Assembly: GCF_003335085.1 (NCBI RefSeq) | Contig: NZ_QPEJ01000018.1 | Location: forward strand, 124,001 to 188,000 | Reading direction: 5' to 3' | Origin: Polaribacter sp. WD7 | Lineage (GTDB): Bacteria; Bacteroidota; Bacteroidia; Flavobacteriales; Flavobacteriaceae | DNA: 64,000 nucleotides | In this document: positions 9,748-18,552 of the stretch, piece after piece | How positions within the stretch are numbered: position 1 is the stretch's first letter | Layout: each line of letters opens with the position of its first letter | Translations under genes and position numbers: made by a program | Notes under the pieces: generated by a model | The model's input: the letters and a program-made list of their open reading frames with translations, nothing else | The model's database searches: none | Told to the model about the DNA's origin: nothing

Positions 9748-10515
9748 ATGAAACAGTTTTTTTTAATTGCATTTCTTTTAACAGGTTCTTTTATTTTTTC
9801 ACAAGATAAAGTAAATTATGAAAAAGTTTCACAACAATTACTACAAAATATTATAGACGGTAAGTCTAATGAAAAAGCTATACAGCTTCTAGAAAACACA
9901 ACCTTAGAAGATTTAACAACAGCTCTACAAACAGACAAACAAAAAATTGCTTTTTGGGTTAACATTTACAATGCTTTTATTCAAATATCACTAACAGAAA
10001 ACCCTGAGGAATATGAAAATAGAGGTGCTTTTTTTGGCAAACCAAGAGTTAAAATTGCTGGAGAAGTTTTATCTTTTGATGATATTGAGCATGGAATCAT
10101 TAGAAAATCTCGTGTTAAAATTAGTCTAGGATATCTTAAAAAATGGTTTAACCCAAAGTGGGAACGTAAATTACGAATAGATAATGATATTGATTGGAGG
10201 GTTCATTTTGCTTTAAATTGTGGTGCAAAAAGTTGTCCGCCAGTAGCTATTTATTCTTCTAAAAATTTAGATAAAGAATTTGATTTTATGACTACAGAAT
10301 ATTTAAAAGAACAAACTATATATAATGAAGAAACAAGAACTGCAAAATCTGTTGCTTTAATGTCTTGGTTTCGTGGTGATTTTGGAGGAAAATCTGGAGC
10401 TTGTAAAATTTTAAAAAAATACGGTATTACCCCAGAGGAAGCTAAAAATTTAGAGTTTAAAAGTTACGATTGGACCCTACTTTTAGGTAATTTTAGACAA
10501 CTAGATGTAAACTAA
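9748..10515 (+). CDS. Exported DUF547 protein
   Basis: A 255-residue protein with an N-terminal signal peptide (about residues 1-18, ending IFSQ). DUF547 hallmarks are present: AFWVNIYNAFIQISL near residue 75, FDDIEHGIIR near residue 109 and HFALNCGAKSCPPVAIYSS near residue 153. The conserved Cys and His of the last motif suggested to others a papain- or transglutaminase-like site, but I know of no established function. It is divergent from the glycosyltransferase gene with only 22 bases between starts, and ends at a shared bidirectional terminator. Confidence 0.9.
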   Translation: MKQFFLIAFLLTGSFIFSQDKVNYEKVSQQLLQNIIDGKSNEKAIQLLENTTLEDLTTALQTDKQKIAFWVNIYNAFIQISLTENPEEYENRGAFFGKPRVKIAGEVLSFDDIEHGIIRKSRVKISLGYLKKWFNPKWERKLRIDNDIDWRVHFALNCGAKSCPPVAIYSSKNLDKEFDFMTTEYLKEQTIYNEETRTAKSVALMSWFRGDFGGKSGACKILKKYGITPEEAKNLEFKSYDWTLLLGNFRQLDVN

Positions 10516-10537
10516 GTAAAAACAATATTTTATTTTT

Positions 10538-10568
10538 AAAAGACTTTCTAATTTTTAGTAAGTCTTTT
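10538..10568. terminator. Bidirectional intrinsic terminator
   Basis: AAAAGACTT pairs with AAGTCTTTT, one T-T mismatch, then CTAA with TTAG around a 3-base loop, and a T-run follows. It lies between the convergent DUF547 and MFS genes. Confidence 0.75.
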
Positions 10569-10569
10569 T

Positions 10570-11835
10570 TTATTCTTGTTGATTTGCTTCAATTTCTTTT
10601 GTTAAATCTAATTCTCTTAGTGTAGGGTTTGCTACTGCTGTAGCAACTACAGTAATTAGCGTCATTGTACCACCAAAAACAACAGCAGCAACAGGACCTA
10701 AAATTTTAGCCGCTAAACCACTTTCAAAAGCACCTAATTCATTTGATGAACCTACAAACATAGAGTTTACAGAAGACACTCTACCTCGCATATCATCAGG
10801 TGTTTTTAATTGTAAAATAGTTTGTCTAATCACCATAGAAATTCCGTCTGCTGCTCCACTAACAAACAAAGCCAGCACACTTACCCAAAATAAAGAGGAT
10901 AATCCAAAAGCAATAATGCTTAATCCAAAGATAAATACAGATATCAACATTTTTATACCTGTTTTTTTGTTGATAGGTATATAAGTTGTTAAAAACATGG
11001 TTACAATACTTCCTACCGAAATAGAGGCATTTAAAATACCAAAGCCTTCTGGTCCTACTTTTAGCACATCTTGTGCAAAAACAGATAAAATTGCTACTGT
11101 ACCCCCAAATAAAACGGCAATCATATCTAAGGTTAGAACACCTAAAATTTCCTTAGTTTTAAAAACAAACCTTACTCCTGCTTTTAAACTTTGCATCATT
11201 GGTTCTCCAATTTTTTTATTAAGAATTGGTTTTTTTTGAATTAAAAAAGTAAAAATTAACGATAATATTACCAAAACAAAAACCAAACAAAGTGTCATAT
11301 CCACCCCAATCCAACTGATAAAAAAACCACCAAATAATGCCCCTGAAACAGATGCCGTTTTCCAGGTACTTGTGCTCCAAGTTGCAGCATTATGATAAAT
11401 TTTCTTTGGAACTAATAAAGCAACTAAAGAAAAAATTGTGGGGCCAAAAAAAGAGCGTAGAAAACCACCAAAAAAGACCAAAGCGTAAATACCATATAAA
11501 ATAGAATTAGTAGACCAATTACCTACAACCTTATCTGAGGTTAAAAAAAATAACCCAAAACTTATTAAAGAAAAAGCTGCTGTACATAATGCCAATAGGT
11601 TTCTTTTTTCTTTTTGATCTACAATATGACCCGCAAAAAGCGCCATTGTAAAAGCAGGTATAATTTCCATTAAGCCAATGATGCCAAGAGACAATGGGTT
11701 TTTGGTTATAGAGTACACTTGCCACTCAATAACTATAAATTGCATAGACCATCCAAAAACCAATAAAAAACGAACAAATAAAAAAATATTAAACTCTTTT
11801 ATTCTAAGTGCCGCATAAGGATCATTTTTTGTCAT
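10570..11835 (-). CDS. MFS transporter
   Basis: A 421-residue major facilitator superfamily permease with about 12 hydrophobic segments. The conserved loop after TM2 reads GHIVDQKEKRNLL near residue 69, the cytoplasmic motif A of drug and siderophore exporters (EntS-like group). A second family stretch, IRQTILQLKTPDDMRGRVSSVNS, occurs near residue 339. The start codon immediately follows the stop of the ACT-domain gene, so the two are translationally coupled. The substrate is not readable from sequence; export of a small molecule is the family-level expectation. Confidence 0.88.
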   Translation of the reverse strand: MTKNDPYAALRIKEFNIFLFVRFLLVFGWSMQFIVIEWQVYSITKNPLSLGIIGLMEIIPAFTMALFAGHIVDQKEKRNLLALCTAAFSLISFGLFFLTSDKVVGNWSTNSILYGIYALVFFGGFLRSFFGPTIFSLVALLVPKKIYHNAATWSTSTWKTASVSGALFGGFFISWIGVDMTLCLVFVLVILSLIFTFLIQKKPILNKKIGEPMMQSLKAGVRFVFKTKEILGVLTLDMIAVLFGGTVAILSVFAQDVLKVGPEGFGILNASISVGSIVTMFLTTYIPINKKTGIKMLISVFIFGLSIIAFGLSSLFWVSVLALFVSGAADGISMVIRQTILQLKTPDDMRGRVSSVNSMFVGSSNELGAFESGLAAKILGPVAAVVFGGTMTLITVVATAVANPTLRELDLTKEIEANQQE

Positions 11836-12495
11836 TTAGCTTAATTTCATATCCATTAAAATTGAAAAGGTTTGGTTAATATCTTCTTCTTTTACAACAA
11901 TAGTCATTTCATTGGTAGTAGAAATAATTTCTTGTAAAGGAATATCTGCCCAAGCTAATTGTTTTAAAATAAAATAATAAATACCAGATTGTTCTAGGTT
12001 GGCTTGTGGTAATTTTATAGTAATAGAGGCCAACTCTAACATGCTATGTGTTAAACTTTCTTGTTCAAAAATTCCTTCAACATAAGGTCTTAAATTTTTA
12101 CTAGTCACAATATTTGTTTCAAATATACCTTGTGAAACGGTCAAAAAATAATCGGAATTTTCTGCAGATTTTGCTAAAATCTTTGCAATTTCTTTTAATA
12201 AAGAAGGAGTGTTTTTAAAAGTAAAGTCGCATAAATCTGAACGTACAATAACATCTCCTAAGTCTAAAGCAAGTTTTTTAATATTTTTTCGAATACGCAA
12301 CTCGCTTGCTGGAGAAAGTCTGTTAATTGCCATCATAACTGCACCTACTTTAACATCTTTCTTTAAAATTGTAGAAACCTCTGGTAAAATAATTCTTGCT
12401 AAAGAAGAAACATTAATTAGTTTTTCATTTAATGCCTCTTCTATAAATGGAGTTTTTCTAATAGTACTTTCAACAACTTCTTGTATTGTTTTCAT
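11836..12495 (-). CDS. ACT-domain protein, aspartate-kinase-like regulatory part
   Basis: A 219-residue cytosolic protein. The C-terminal region (about residues 145-215, with EQSGIYYFILKQLAWADIPLQEIISTTNEMTIVV) looks like an ACT fold similar to the regulatory region of aspartate kinases. There is no amino-acid kinase domain, so the frequent label aspartate kinase would be wrong functionally. The N-terminal half is helical and unfamiliar. It is the first gene of an operon with the MFS transporter (0 bases between). I infer a ligand-binding regulatory protein, possibly sensing an amino acid, but the ligand is unknown. Confidence 0.7.
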   Translation of the reverse strand: MKTIQEVVESTIRKTPFIEEALNEKLINVSSLARIILPEVSTILKKDVKVGAVMMAINRLSPASELRIRKNIKKLALDLGDVIVRSDLCDFTFKNTPSLLKEIAKILAKSAENSDYFLTVSQGIFETNIVTSKNLRPYVEGIFEQESLTHSMLELASITIKLPQANLEQSGIYYFILKQLAWADIPLQEIISTTNEMTIVVKEEDINQTFSILMDMKLS

Positions 12496-12702
12496 GTTGA
12501 TTGTTTAATAATTAATATTAATGTTCAAAAATAAACAATATATCAATACTTCATCACTAATTAGAAAATATATACTTTATAGGGTTTACTTGTTTTAAAT
12601 CAAACTTATTTTGAGGTAATTTATTCACTTCTAAGTTTCTTTTCTAAATAATATTTTGAATCAAAATAAAAAACTTCTTATACAAATTTAATATGCCAAC
12701 GC

Positions 12703-13698
12703 TTAATCTAGTTTATCTGTAAGTTTTTTAAATTCTATTTTTGGATTTTTATTTTTATATAAAATATGATAAACTGTATCTATAATAGGTGTTTTAGCTT
12801 TGTTTTCTCCTTTAATTTTATAAGCACTATTTGTGGCATAATACCCTTCTGCAATCATGCTCATTTCTATTTGAGCAGACTTTACAGTGTACCCTTTACC
12901 AATCATATTTCCAAACTGACGGTTTCTACTAAATAATGAATACCCTGTTACTAACAAATCTCCTAAATAGGCAGAGTTGTTAATATTTCGTTTCATTTTA
13001 TGCACTTTTTTAATAAAGCGTTTCATTTCACGAATAGCATTACTCATTAAAACAGACTGAAAGTTATCTCCATAACCCAAACCATGAGCCATACCAGCAG
13101 CAACTGCATATATATTTTTTAGCATCGCAGCATATTCTGTTCCAATAATATCATCAGAAATTTTAGTTTTTATATACCAACTTTCTAAAGCTTTGCCTAC
13201 ACAAATTGCTTTTTCTTCATCTTGACAAGCAATGGTTAAATAAGATAAACGCTCCATAGCTACCTCTTCTGCATGACAAGGTCCTGTTATGACACCAATA
13301 TTTTTTAAGGGGATGTTGTAAGTTTCGTTAAAATGTTCTCCTATAATTAAACCTGTTTCTGGTACAATACCTTTAATTGCAGAAAAAATTATTTTATTAT
13401 CTAGTGTTGTTTTAAGCTTATTTGTTTCACTTACTAGAAAGGCAGAAGGAATTGCAAAAATTAAAACATCATAATTTTTTACAGTGTAATTAATATCATT
13501 TGATAAATCTAGTTGTTCTGCATTTAACTCTGCAGATCTTAAATAATTAGGATTGTGTTCATTTTCTTTTATATGAGCTATAGCTTGCTCATTACGCATA
13601 TACCATCCTATAGTTTTTAAATTTTCTGATAACATTTTTACAATTGCTGTAGCCCAACTACCTCCACCTAAAACTGCTATTTTTTTCTGATCATTCAT
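12703..13698 (-). CDS. gpsA: NAD(P)-dependent glycerol-3-phosphate dehydrogenase
   Basis: Makes sn-glycerol-3-phosphate from dihydroxyacetone phosphate for phospholipid synthesis. About 331 residues, normal for GpsA. The N-terminal Rossmann motif is VLGGGSWATAIVKML. The substrate domain shows the catalytic lysine region YAAMLKNIYAVAAGMAHGLGYGDN near residue 190 and a C-terminal motif. A longer reading starts at 13722, but that codon overlaps a TATTTTTG promoter element (13720-13727), so I use the ATG at 13698. It is divergent from dut and appears monocistronic. Confidence 0.95.
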   Translation of the reverse strand: MNDQKKIAVLGGGSWATAIVKMLSENLKTIGWYMRNEQAIAHIKENEHNPNYLRSAELNAEQLDLSNDINYTVKNYDVLIFAIPSAFLVSETNKLKTTLDNKIIFSAIKGIVPETGLIIGEHFNETYNIPLKNIGVITGPCHAEEVAMERLSYLTIACQDEEKAICVGKALESWYIKTKISDDIIGTEYAAMLKNIYAVAAGMAHGLGYGDNFQSVLMSNAIREMKRFIKKVHKMKRNINNSAYLGDLLVTGYSLFSRNRQFGNMIGKGYTVKSAQIEMSMIAEGYYATNSAYKIKGENKAKTPIIDTVYHILYKNKNPKIEFKKLTDKLD

Positions 13699-13719
13699 CA
13701 ATACAACATATTTAAGTTT

Positions 13720-13727
13720 CAAAAATA
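13720..13727 (-). promoter_or_regulatory. gpsA promoter -7 element
   Basis: TATTTTTG on the minus strand fits TAnnTTTG, 21 bases before the chosen gpsA ATG. It excludes the upstream in-frame start at 13722. Confidence 0.6.
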
Positions 13728-13767
13728 AGAAAACTAAAATCTTTATATGTATGCATTAGCGAATTAT

Positions 13768-13775
13768 TATATTTG
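13768..13775 (+). promoter_or_regulatory. dut promoter -7 element
   Basis: TATATTTG, exact match to TAnnTTTG, 20 bases before the dut ATG. Confidence 0.65.
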
Positions 13776-13795
13776 TAAGAGATCATAAATTAAAA

Positions 13796-14227
13796 ATGGA
13801 CGTACAAATAATAAATAAATCTAAACATGCAACACCAACTTATGAAACAGAAGGTGCAGCTGGCATGGATATAAGAGCAAATATTGAAAATTCTATAACT
13901 CTAAAACCTTTAGAAAGAGCAATTGTAAAAACTGGTTTATATATTGCCTTACCTATTGGTTATGAAGCTCAAGTAAGACCTAGAAGTGGTTTAGCTGCCA
14001 AAAAGGGAATTACAGTTTTAAATAGCCCAGGTACTGTGGATGCAGATTATAGAGGTGAAATTGGTGTTATTTTAGTAAATTTATCTAATGAAAATTTCAT
14101 TGTAAATGATGGTGAGCGTATTGCTCAATTAATTATAGCAAAACATGAACGTGTACAATGGAAACACGTTTCTGTTTTATCTGAGACAGAGCGTGGTTCT
14201 GGAGGTTTTGGAAGCACTGGTGTCTAA
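13796..14227 (+). CDS. dut: dUTP diphosphatase
   Basis: Trimeric dUTPase, 143 residues, full length. It hydrolyses dUTP to dUMP and pyrophosphate, keeping uracil out of DNA and feeding thymidylate synthesis. All five motifs are present in order: AAGMDIRA (1), [11 protein letters not shown] (2), [16 protein letters not shown] (3, with the catalytic Asp), GERIAQLII (4), and [10 protein letters not shown] at the C-terminus (5). A TATATTTG promoter lies just upstream. The mini-PspC gene follows 51 bases later with its own promoter element. Confidence 0.98.
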   Translation: MDVQIINKSKHATPTYETEGAAGMDIRANIENSITLKPLERAIVKTGLYIALPIGYEAQVRPRSGLAAKKGITVLNSPGTVDADYRGEIGVILVNLSNENFIVNDGERIAQLIIAKHERVQWKHVSVLSETERGSGGFGSTGV

Positions 14228-14250
14228 AAAATATTAAAAATTAGTTTCTT

Positions 14251-14258
14251 TATATTTG
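14251..14258 (+). promoter_or_regulatory. Mini-PspC promoter -7 element
   Basis: TATATTTG matches TAnnTTTG and lies 20 bases before the ATG of the 50-residue PspC-like gene, which supports that short gene being real. Confidence 0.6.
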
Positions 14259-14278
14259 TTTAACTAAAAATAAAAATT

Positions 14279-14431
14279 ATGATTTTAGGTGTTTGTGAGT
14301 GGTTGAGTACGAAAACTCAATTTACAGCAAAGAATATTAGAATATTCTTTGTATTAGCAGTTTTGTTAGCTGGGTTTGGTATTGGTGCCTACTTAATACT
14401 TTGGTTGGTAAAAATATTTTCTAAAGAATAA
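14279..14431 (+). CDS. Small PspC-domain membrane protein
   Basis: A 50-residue ORF too short for usual cut-offs. It has the compact PspC-domain pattern: LGVCEWLSTKTQFTAKNIR at the start, then a hydrophobic segment FFVLAVLLAGFGIGAYLILW and a basic KIFSKE tail. PspC domains are membrane proteins linked to envelope stress in other bacteria; this is a minimal version with a single membrane hairpin or helix. A TAnnTTTG promoter precedes it and a strong terminator follows it within 20 bases, so the unit is self-contained. No psp operon is nearby. Confidence 0.82.
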   Translation: MILGVCEWLSTKTQFTAKNIRIFFVLAVLLAGFGIGAYLILWLVKIFSKE

Positions 14432-14448
14432 TATTTTAAGAAATAAAA

Positions 14449-14483
14449 AAACTGCTGTAGATTGATTACTTCTGCAGCAGTTT
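14449..14483. terminator. Bidirectional intrinsic terminator
   Basis: AAACTGCTGTAG pairs with CTGCAGCAGTTT (one G-T pair) around an 11-base loop. An A-run precedes it, which reads as a T-run for the minus-strand recA that ends at 14515. Confidence 0.75.
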
Positions 14484-14514
14484 AATAATAAATAATAGTT
14501 AGAACTTTTAAAAC

Positions 14515-15522
14515 TTAATCTTGATTTTCAATAGCATCTTTTATTTTGCTTTCTAGTTCTTCCATTAACTCAGGATTGTCTTTTATTAAGCCTTTTACAG
14601 CATCTCTACCTTGACCTAATTTGGTTTCTCCGTAACTAAACCAAGATCCACTCTTTTTTACAATTCCTAATTCTACACCAATATCTAAAATTTCTCCTAC
14701 TTTAGAAATTCCTTGTCCATACATAATATCAAATTCTGCAATTTGAAAAGGAGGTGCCACTTTATTTTTTACGATTTTAACCTTTGTGGAATTTCCAATA
14801 ACTCTATCTCCGTCTTTAATTTGAGTTCTTCTTCTAATGTCTATACGAACAGACGCATAAAACTTTAAAGCATTACCACCCGTTGTTGTTTCTGGGTTAC
14901 CAAACATTACTCCAATTTTTTCTCTTAATTGGTTGATAAAAATTACAGTACAGTTTGTTTTTGAAATTGTACCTGTTAATTTACGTAAAGCTTGAGACAT
15001 TAAACGTGCATGAAGACCCATTTTAGAATCTCCCATTTCACCTTCTATTTCAGATTTTGGCGTTAAAGCAGCTACAGAATCTATGACTACAATATCAATA
15101 GCTCCAGACCGAATTAGGTTGTCTGCAATTTCTAACGCTTGTTCTCCGTGATCTGGTTGCGATATGATTAAATTATCTATGTCTACTCCTAAATTTTCTG
15201 CATAAAACTTATCAAAAGCATGTTCTGCATCTATAAAAGCAGCAATTCCTCCTGCTTTTTGAGCTTCTGCAATTGCATGAATAGTTAATGTAGTTTTACC
15301 TGAAGATTCAGGTCCGTATATTTCAATAACTCTACCTCTTGGATAACCCCCTACACCTAAAGCTAAATCTAACCCTAAAGATCCAGATGAAATTGCGTCT
15401 ACATCTTCTGTAACAACATCACCTAATTTCATTACAGAACCTTTACCATAAGTTTTATCTAACTTGTCTAAAGTAAGTTGTAATGCTTTTAGTTTAGCTT
15501 GTTTTTCTTTATCTGTTGCCAT
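14515..15522 (-). CDS. recA: RecA recombinase
   Basis: DNA-dependent ATPase for homologous recombination and SOS activation, 335 residues. Walker A is [10 protein letters not shown] near residue 70, Walker B is [10 protein letters not shown] near residue 145, and the DNA-binding L2 region includes [17 protein letters not shown] near residue 205. The C-terminal tail is acidic, as usual. The gene is monocistronic, convergent with the mini-PspC gene and divergent from the aldose epimerase. I could not identify a LexA box upstream; Bacteroidota operators differ from the E. coli one. Confidence 0.99.
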   Translation of the reverse strand: MATDKEKQAKLKALQLTLDKLDKTYGKGSVMKLGDVVTEDVDAISSGSLGLDLALGVGGYPRGRVIEIYGPESSGKTTLTIHAIAEAQKAGGIAAFIDAEHAFDKFYAENLGVDIDNLIISQPDHGEQALEIADNLIRSGAIDIVVIDSVAALTPKSEIEGEMGDSKMGLHARLMSQALRKLTGTISKTNCTVIFINQLREKIGVMFGNPETTTGGNALKFYASVRIDIRRRTQIKDGDRVIGNSTKVKIVKNKVAPPFQIAEFDIMYGQGISKVGEILDIGVELGIVKKSGSWFSYGETKLGQGRDAVKGLIKDNPELMEELESKIKDAIENQD

Positions 15523-15612
15523 ATATAGTATTGAAAATTTTTAATTTTAAAAGTGACACAAGTTACAAAAAACTGTTTCTTTTATCCTAAAAAAACTACT
15601 AATATTTTGTAC

Positions 15613-15620
15613 TATTTTTG
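15613..15620 (+). promoter_or_regulatory. Aldose-epimerase promoter -7 element
   Basis: TATTTTTG fits TAnnTTTG. It overlaps an in-frame TTG at 15618, which therefore cannot be the start; the ATG at 15636 lies 15 bases downstream. Confidence 0.65.
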
Positions 15621-15635
15621 CCTAAAAAAATATTC

Positions 15636-16427
15636 ATGAATTCTATACTTTTTTTAGAAAATAAAACTACTGTTGTTACTATTGAAAAAGGAGAACTTAT
15701 TAGTTTTAAAAAAGATAATAACGAATATATTCATCAAAAAGGAAATATAGGTTGGCGAAAATCTGATGACGAAATGTTTCCAGTAATTGGTCCTACAAAT
15801 AAAAATAATTTTAAAGTTCATACTAAAAAAGGAGATGCCATTCAAGATCAGCACGGTTTGCTAAGAGAGTTAGAATATGAAAATATTTCTAGTGATGATA
15901 ACAGTGCGACTTTTATTAAAAAATATAAGAAAAATACACTTATTAAAAACAGTAAATATCCTAAAAAGTCTACCGAAGAAAATTTGTTTTGGCCTTTCGA
16001 TTTTTCATTTGAAAAACATTTTTATTTAAAAGATACTATTTTAACGATAACATTTATTGTTAATTCTGATGCTAATATGCCGTTTATGCTAGGGTATCAT
16101 CCTGCTTTTTTGCTATCTAATTCTGGTAAAGAAACTTTTATTTCTAACAACACGGTATATCATTTAAAAGATGTGTATAAAGCTGGTTCTAATGCTTTTC
16201 CTGTGTTAAATTCAGATACCATCATCTTGAAAAATATAGGTAAAAATGATGTTGAAATTTCTACTACAGGTTTTCATAATTTTATGCTTTGGACAGAAGT
16301 AGACAATATGGTTTGTATAGAACCTATTACTCATTACACCTCTTATACCAACCAAAAATTTTCTGAAAACAATATGACGCTCTCTAAAGGTAAAAATGTT
16401 TTTTCTGTAACTTTAAAGTTGATATAA
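15636..16427 (+). CDS. Aldose 1-epimerase family protein
   Basis: A 263-residue cytosolic protein of the galactose-mutarotase superfamily. Typical features are FGxGxKxG-free short N-terminus, DQHGLLRELEYEN near residue 72 (conserved HG), FMLGYHPAFLLSN near residue 150 (catalytic His region) and EPITHYTSY near the C-terminus (catalytic Glu region). It probably interconverts anomers of a hexose or hexose-6-phosphate; the exact sugar is unknown. The pseudouridine synthase gene starts 1 base after its stop, so the two are co-transcribed. Confidence 0.85.
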   Translation: MNSILFLENKTTVVTIEKGELISFKKDNNEYIHQKGNIGWRKSDDEMFPVIGPTNKNNFKVHTKKGDAIQDQHGLLRELEYENISSDDNSATFIKKYKKNTLIKNSKYPKKSTEENLFWPFDFSFEKHFYLKDTILTITFIVNSDANMPFMLGYHPAFLLSNSGKETFISNNTVYHLKDVYKAGSNAFPVLNSDTIILKNIGKNDVEISTTGFHNFMLWTEVDNMVCIEPITHYTSYTNQKFSENNMTLSKGKNVFSVTLKLI

Positions 16428-16428
16428 A

Positions 16429-17004
16429 TTGATAAAAAAACACCGCCATTTTATCATTTATAAACCTTACGGATTTTTATCTCAATTTGTAAATAATCAA
16501 ACCAAAAGAAAGAAAAAATTATTAGGAGAATTGTATAATTTTCCTGATAAAACAATGGCTATTGGGCGATTAGATGTTAAATCTGAAGGCTTATTATTAT
16601 TAACAACAGACGGAAAAGTAAGTGATTTTATAACAACAAGAGGAAATGTAGAAAAGGAATATTACGTTCAAGTTAACGGAGAAATTATACCATCAAAAAT
16701 TGAAGAATTAAAAAAAGGAGTAGAAATTGGTTTTGATGGCAAAAAATATACAACAAAACCCTGCAAAGCATCAATCATTAAAACTCCTAATTTACCTAAA
16801 AGAGCTCAAAAAATTAGAGACGAAAGACACGGGCCAACATCGTGGATTTCCATAACCTTAACAGAAGGAAAATTTAGACAAGTACGTAAAATGACCTCTG
16901 CTGTAGGACATCCTACATTACGGTTAATTCGTGTTAGAGTTGGTGCTATAAAATTGGAGAAGTTAAATGTTGGTGAAGTAAAAGAAATAGAAACTCTTGT
17001 ATAA
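16429..17004 (+). CDS. rluE: rRNA pseudouridine synthase, RsuA/RluE type
   Basis: A 191-residue pseudouridine synthase without an S4 domain, as in RluE (23S rRNA U2457). The opening YKPYGFLSQF and the catalytic AIGRLDVKSEGLLLLTTDG near residue 40 (Asp of GRLD) are clear, and KFRQVRKMTSAVGHPTLRLIRV is the conserved C-terminal stretch. The start is a TTG immediately after the epimerase stop; no ATG lies upstream of the conserved N-terminus. The RluE assignment versus another RsuA-family member is by length and domain content. Confidence 0.88.
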   Translation: MIKKHRHFIIYKPYGFLSQFVNNQTKRKKKLLGELYNFPDKTMAIGRLDVKSEGLLLLTTDGKVSDFITTRGNVEKEYYVQVNGEIIPSKIEELKKGVEIGFDGKKYTTKPCKASIIKTPNLPKRAQKIRDERHGPTSWISITLTEGKFRQVRKMTSAVGHPTLRLIRVRVGAIKLEKLNVGEVKEIETLV

Positions 17005-17005
17005 A

Positions 17006-17446
17006 TTAATTTCTATTCATTCTCATATGAGGTATACCATCTTCTAAATACTCCTCTCCTACTTTTTTAAATTGATGAGATTTGTAAAAGTCTTTTAAAT
17101 ATACTTGTGCAGAAATAGTAATATGGGTTGTATTAAAATGTTCTTGTATAGCTGTTATTGATGCTTTCATTAATTGATGTCCATAACCATACTTTCTTTC
17201 ATTTTTAGCCACTACTACCCTACCAATACTTGCATTTTTAAAATAATCTCCAGGTTTAAAAAGACGTGTATAAGCTACGATTTTATTGTTTTTACAACCT
17301 AAAATATGTAATGCCTTTTGATCTTTAAAATCTAAATCTTGATACACACAGTCTTGTTCTACAACAAAAACTTCAGATCGTAGTTGTAATATTTGGTAGA
17401 GTTCGTAAATATCTAATTCTTTAAAAGATTTTGTAATGAAATTCAT
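17006..17446 (-). CDS. ElaA-like GNAT acetyltransferase
   Basis: A 146-residue N-acetyltransferase. It has the ElaA pattern: LYQILQLRSEVFVVEQDCVYQDLDFKD near residue 15, IGRVVVAKNERKYGYGHQLM near residue 74 (acetyl-CoA binding, with RKYGYG in place of the usual RGxG), and a C-terminal HMRM. The acceptor is unknown. It is convergent with rluE (1 base between ends) and lies 80 bases downstream of rpiB on the same strand. Confidence 0.87.
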   Translation of the reverse strand: MNFITKSFKELDIYELYQILQLRSEVFVVEQDCVYQDLDFKDQKALHILGCKNNKIVAYTRLFKPGDYFKNASIGRVVVAKNERKYGYGHQLMKASITAIQEHFNTTHITISAQVYLKDFYKSHQFKKVGEEYLEDGIPHMRMNRN

Positions 17447-17526
17447 TGAATACTATTTAAGACGTGTTGATACAAATTTTCGCATCATTCAAAAAATTTA
17501 CTTGAAGCGATAAATATTAAGTTTTA

Positions 17527-17961
17527 TCAACCAGCACAAGAAATTTTATCAATTCTGTTTTGATGTCTTCCTCCTTCAAATTCTGTATTTAAAAATACAT
17601 CTACAAAACCTAAAGCCTGTTGAAGAGATACAAAACGAGCAGGTATGGTAAGTATATTGGCATTATTGTGTTGTCTTGTTAAGACAACCAACTCATTATT
17701 CCAACATAATGCAGCTCTTATTCCTTGATGTTTATTAGCAGTCATTTGTGCACCATTACCAGAACCGCATAAAATAATACCAAATGCTGCTTTACCAGAT
17801 TCTACTGCATTTGCTGTAGGATGAATAGCATCTGGATAATCCATAGAATCATTAGTATCTGTTCCAAAATTTAAAACTGTATAGCCTTTATTTTCTAAAT
17901 GTTTTATAATTTCAAATTTGTATACTGTTCCTGCGTGGTCATTACCTATGGCAATAGTCAT
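17527..17961 (-). CDS. rpiB: Ribose-5-phosphate isomerase B
   Basis: Interconverts ribose-5-phosphate and ribulose-5-phosphate in the pentose phosphate pathway; 144 residues, typical of RpiB/LacAB. Visible are IAIGNDHAGTVYKFEI at the start, CGSGNGAQMTANKHQGIRA near residue 64 (catalytic Cys loop and phosphate contacts) and NNANILTIPARF near residue 98. A TATTTTTG promoter element lies 31 bases before the start. It borders the long AT-rich non-coding region that I propose as an origin. Confidence 0.96.
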   Translation of the reverse strand: MTIAIGNDHAGTVYKFEIIKHLENKGYTVLNFGTDTNDSMDYPDAIHPTANAVESGKAAFGIILCGSGNGAQMTANKHQGIRAALCWNNELVVLTRQHNNANILTIPARFVSLQQALGFVDVFLNTEFEGGRHQNRIDKISCAG

Positions 17962-17992
17962 AATTTGTTGATTTTAATTGTATTGTACATCA

Positions 17993-18000
17993 CAAAAATA
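17993..18000 (-). promoter_or_regulatory. rpiB promoter -7 element
   Basis: TATTTTTG on the minus strand matches TAnnTTTG, 31 bases before the rpiB ATG. Confidence 0.6.
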
Positions 18001-18540
18001 TAGAAAATACCGGTTATCAACAGTTATAAACATTCAAAATTTATCTATTTTTAATAACTCCTTATTTTTTAAGGATTTAACAAGTTTAAGAGAATGTTAA
18101 GAACTTATCATTAAAAACTCGAAACTTTTTTTGTTTGTTTCAATATTTATTACAATACAAGTATCTAGATGAATTATGCAAATTTTATTTTTAGATTTTC
18201 ATAAAAGTTTATCAACACAAAATTTACAATTTGTTTACATAAAAGATCTTTTAGTTATCATCAAAAAGAAGTTAATAGCTGTTTATAAGTATTGTTAATA
18301 ACTCTAAAATTAAATTGATTTTTAAGCTTTTAAATGACTCATAACTTGTCAATGCTTTTTAATAAGTGATATTAAAAAATAAAAGATCTAAATTTTATAG
18401 TAGCTATTCACAGACTATTATAAACATCATAGTTTTTAAAAAATTTATAAAAGAAAAATAAATATAATATAAGATGTTAATAAGTCTTCTTTTTTTAAAT
18501 CTATGTAACGTCTTTAGTTTTAAAAAAATGTAGTAGTGAT
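18001..18540. other. Candidate replication origin (DnaA-box cluster)
   Basis: A 540-base AT-rich gap with no reading frame of note. It carries seven TTATNAACA 9-mers: plus strand at 18014, 18024, 18209 and 18418; minus strand at 18280-18288, 18293-18301 and 18475-18483. Two are TTATCAACA, one base from the classical DnaA box TTATCCACA. It also contains a 12-base palindrome AAAAGATCTTTT (18241-18252) and an almost pure A/T tract (18427-18470) that could be an unwinding element. Expected occurrences by composition are well below one. No dnaA gene is in the window, which is not unusual in Bacteroidota. Origin function is inference. Confidence 0.5.
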
Positions 18541-18552
18541 GTAAAAAAGAAA

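Noticed and set aside
11836..12495. Annotation as aspartate kinase
   Set aside because: The amino-acid kinase domain is missing; only the regulatory ACT-like part is visible.
14160..14176. AAACACGTTT resembling a parS core within dut
   Set aside because: The half-site order is not GTTTCACGTGAAAC; it lies in coding sequence and matches too few core bases.
18501..18530. TGTAACGTC on the plus strand as a third ECF-type promoter
   Set aside because: No CGTC/GTCTAT element follows at 16 bases and no frame starts behind it.
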